DNA of 6,989 nucleotides from Candidatus Saccharimonadota bacterium (GTDB lineage: Bacteria; Patescibacteriota; Saccharimonadia; Saccharimonadales; SLHW01), in NCBI GenBank assembly GCA_007135955.1, contig SLHW01000007.1, positions 1 to 6,989 of the forward strand, written 5' to 3'. Each line of letters starts with the position of its first letter. The stretch's first letter is position 1. A model generated the notes under the pieces. The model was not told where the DNA came from. It was given only the letters and a program-made list of their open reading frames with translations, and ran no database searches. This document shows positions 5,516-6,989 of the stretch, one piece after another. The translations under genes were made by a program, and so were the position numbers.

Positions 5516-6079
5516 GTGAGTCCTGACGCAATCGTCAAAGAAGCCAAAGATAAGTTCCAGTTGGCCGTTGAACATCTAGCAGAAGAGCTAAAGAAAGTTC
5601 GAACTGGCAGGGCACATCCTGCTATGCTTGACGGAGTGATGGTCGAGGCATATGAGACAAAAATGCCATTGATTCAGGTCGGATCGATATCAGTTCCCGA
5701 ACCTCAACAACTTCAGATAACGCCATTTGATACCAATAACCTCGGTCCTATTAGTAAAGCTATTCGTGAACACCATGCATTAGACCTTAATCCAATGGAT
5801 GATGGTAAGGTTGTTCGGGTGTCGATTCCGCCACTCACCGAGGAGCGACGCCAAGAATACGTCAAGCTTGTTCATGCCAAACTCGAAGACACGATGGTGA
5901 GCTTTCGAAATGCCCGCCACGAAGCCAACAAACTAATCGATGACGCCAAGAAAGACAAGGATATTGGCGAAGACGATGCTAAGCAGCTCAAAACTAAGGT
6001 TGACGAGGCGATGTCTCAAGCAAAAGAGCAGGCCGAAGAACTAACCAAGAACAAAGAAAACGACATAACAACCATTTAG
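5516..6079 (+). CDS. frr: Ribosome recycling factor
   Basis: RRF, with EF-G, splits post-termination ribosomes so that subunits can be reused. The 187-aa length matches the family (about 185). The first and last parts form the three-helix domain I: KKVRTGRAHPAML (26-38) at the N-terminal helix, and SFRNARHEANKLID (129-142) with the conserved arginines 131 and 134. The intervening beta domain II holds the strand GSISVPEPQQLQITPFD (56-72), LNPMDDGKVVRVSIPPLTEERR (91-112, split by the family's Asp-Gly turn) and a hinge on either side. The GTG start at 5516 is preceded by AAAAGGAG with a seven-base spacer. In many bacteria pyrH sits between tsf and frr; here there is only a gap with a possible promoter. 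It ends in TAG. Confidence 0.97.
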   Translation: MSPDAIVKEAKDKFQLAVEHLAEELKKVRTGRAHPAMLDGVMVEAYETKMPLIQVGSISVPEPQQLQITPFDTNNLGPISKAIREHHALDLNPMDDGKVVRVSIPPLTEERRQEYVKLVHAKLEDTMVSFRNARHEANKLIDDAKKDKDIGEDDAKQLKTKVDEAMSQAKEQAEELTKNKENDITTI

Positions 6080-6123
6080 AGATAAGAATTAGAATAAATA
6101 CGGATGACCAGGCATAGGATTAT

Positions 6124-6822
6124 ATGAACAGCGCAAACGAAAACATACCCAAGCACGTCGGGATTATATTAGACGGTAATCGTCGTTGGGCGCGTGAGCA
6201 TGGGTTATCACCAATGGAGGGGCATCGCAAGGGTTCAGAAAACTTTGGTGATGCGGTTAAGTATTTATTTAATAATGGTGTTTCATATGTTTCGGCGTTT
6301 GTGTTTTCGACCGAGAATTGGAAGCGAGCCGAAGAAGAGGTGAGCTTTCTGATGAACTTGGTTATTAAGTTGACGGGCGATCGATTAAAGGAATTTGATG
6401 ATGCTGGTATACGACTGCTTATTCTTGGATCACGCGAGCGACTCAGTAAAAATGTGCTCAAAGCGATCGAAAAAACTGAGAAAACTACTGCAGGCAACAA
6501 GAAAGGCACGCTCGCCTTGTGCTTTAACTATGGTGGTCAACAAGAGCTAGTAGATGCGTGCAGTAGTCTAGTTCGTGATGGTGTATCGGCAGATGCTATT
6601 ACTCCTGAAGTAATCCAATCGTATCTGTATTGGCCAGAAGTACCTGATGTTGATTTGATTGTTAGGACGTCGGGCGAACAGCGTCTGAGTGGGTTTATGT
6701 TGTGGCGCTCGACGTATGCAGAGTTGCTCTTTTTAGACAAGCATTGGCCGGCAGTTACTGAAGAAGATATGGCTTCGGCGTTGGCGGAGTTTGCACATCG
6801 TCAGAGAAGGTACGGGGCATAA
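6124..6822 (+). CDS. uppS: Polyprenyl diphosphate synthase (cis-prenyltransferase, UppS family)
   Basis: This family adds isopentenyl units in cis to farnesyl diphosphate. In most bacteria it makes undecaprenyl diphosphate, the lipid carrier for cell-wall precursors. Visible motifs are LDGNRRWA (16-23) with the Mg/diphosphate-binding Asp17, GHRKG (33-37) with His34, FSTENW (61-66), FNYGGQQEL (134-142), and RTSGEQRLSGFMLW (181-194) followed by TYAELLF (197-203) with Glu200. All key diphosphate-binding residues are present. The FNYGG motif is followed by Gln rather than the commoner Arg. At 232 aa it is slightly short (E. coli 253). Product chain length cannot be told from sequence. The ATG at 6124 has AGGA four bases upstream. 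The gene is 44 bases after frr and stops with TAA three bases before the next ATG. Confidence 0.95.
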   Translation: MNSANENIPKHVGIILDGNRRWAREHGLSPMEGHRKGSENFGDAVKYLFNNGVSYVSAFVFSTENWKRAEEEVSFLMNLVIKLTGDRLKEFDDAGIRLLILGSRERLSKNVLKAIEKTEKTTAGNKKGTLALCFNYGGQQELVDACSSLVRDGVSADAITPEVIQSYLYWPEVPDVDLIVRTSGEQRLSGFMLWRSTYAELLFLDKHWPAVTEEDMASALAEFAHRQRRYGA

Positions 6823-6825
6823 CGT

Positions 6826-6989
6826 ATGGCCACAGTATTGTTGATTATCGGTATTCTGCTGTTTATCGGCTTGGTGGTAATTCATGAGTTTGGTCACTTT
6901 ATTGCAGCACGGCGCGGCGGCGTTGATGTCGAGGAGTTTGGTATTGGTTTTCCGCCTCGAGCTTGGAAGAAGCGAATTAAGAGCGAGAA
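6826..6989 (+). CDS. rseP: RseP-type site-2 protease, N-terminal part (cut by window end)
   Basis: This is an intramembrane zinc metalloprotease of family M50, which cuts transmembrane segments of regulatory or signal-peptide substrates. Only 54 codons are inside the window. The ATG at 6826 opens directly into a hydrophobic segment (residues 3-19) that runs into HEFGH (20-24), the HExxH zinc site with catalytic Glu21, placed in the first membrane helix as the family requires. It continues with FIAARRGGVDVEEFGIGFPPR (split here as 25-32 and 33-45), matching the usual GIGFPPR after the active-site helix. The gap from uppS is three bases, with GGGG eight bases before the start, so it is in the same operon. 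In E. coli cdsA lies between uppS and rseP; here it is absent. The PDZ domain and second zinc ligand (NxxPxPxLDG) should lie beyond the edge. Confidence 0.93.
   Translation, partial: MATVLLIIGILLFIGLVVIHEFGHFIAARRGGVDVEEFGIGFPPRAWKKRIKSE

Noticed and set aside
5481..5519. Twelve-codon leader peptide (MRLASSKKGVQQ) whose TGA overlaps the frr GTG
   Set aside because: It has no Shine-Dalgarno, and the likely promoter (-10 at 5474-5479) would start transcription within it. The overlap is probably chance.

Overview
The window carries eight complete protein genes and the start of a ninth. All belong to recognised bacterial families: translation, release-factor modification, polyprenyl lipid synthesis and membrane proteolysis. 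I see no rRNA, tRNA, CRISPR array, transposon, phage gene or toxin-antitoxin pair, and no wholly new system. The most unusual content is a set of 7-bp repeat arrays in and behind prmC, plus the control region between two divergent translation operons.

The organism is most likely a Candidate Phyla Radiation (Patescibacteria) bacterium, and a Saccharibacteria (TM7)-like lineage fits best. The grounds are a short EF-Ts (199 aa), a zinc-free type-B L31 with a long lysine-rich tail, an NLPY motif in PrmC, and a classic rpsB-tsf-frr-uppS-rseP order from which pyrH, dxr and cdsA are absent. This placement is an inference from gene content and protein style, not from a marker-gene tree. The standard genetic code fits: no gene is interrupted by TGA. 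All eight complete genes stop with TAA or TAG.

Layout. (1) Positions 51-1268, plus strand: a membrane-anchored HtrA-type serine protease with one PDZ domain. (2) 1269-1385: a convergent gap with a perfect 28-bp palindrome. (3) 1386-3732, minus strand: rpmE2 (L31), prfA (RF1) and prmC (RF1 glutamine methyltransferase), transcribed in that order; prfA and prmC overlap by 11 bases. (4) 3733-4042: a 310-bp divergent control region. It holds a near-consensus minus-strand promoter (TTGACA, 17 bp, TACAAT) for the rpmE2 operon, a weaker overlapping plus-strand promoter for rpsB, and two leader regions. (5) 4043-6989, plus strand: rpsB (S2), tsf (EF-Ts), frr (ribosome recycling factor), uppS (polyprenyl diphosphate synthase) and the N-terminus of an RseP-type site-2 protease cut by the window edge.

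The two divergent operons together cover parts of the translation cycle: ribosome structure (S2, L31), elongation (EF-Ts), termination (RF1 with its modifying enzyme PrmC) and recycling (RRF). The ends of the window turn to the envelope: HtrA on the left, UppS and the site-2 protease on the right.
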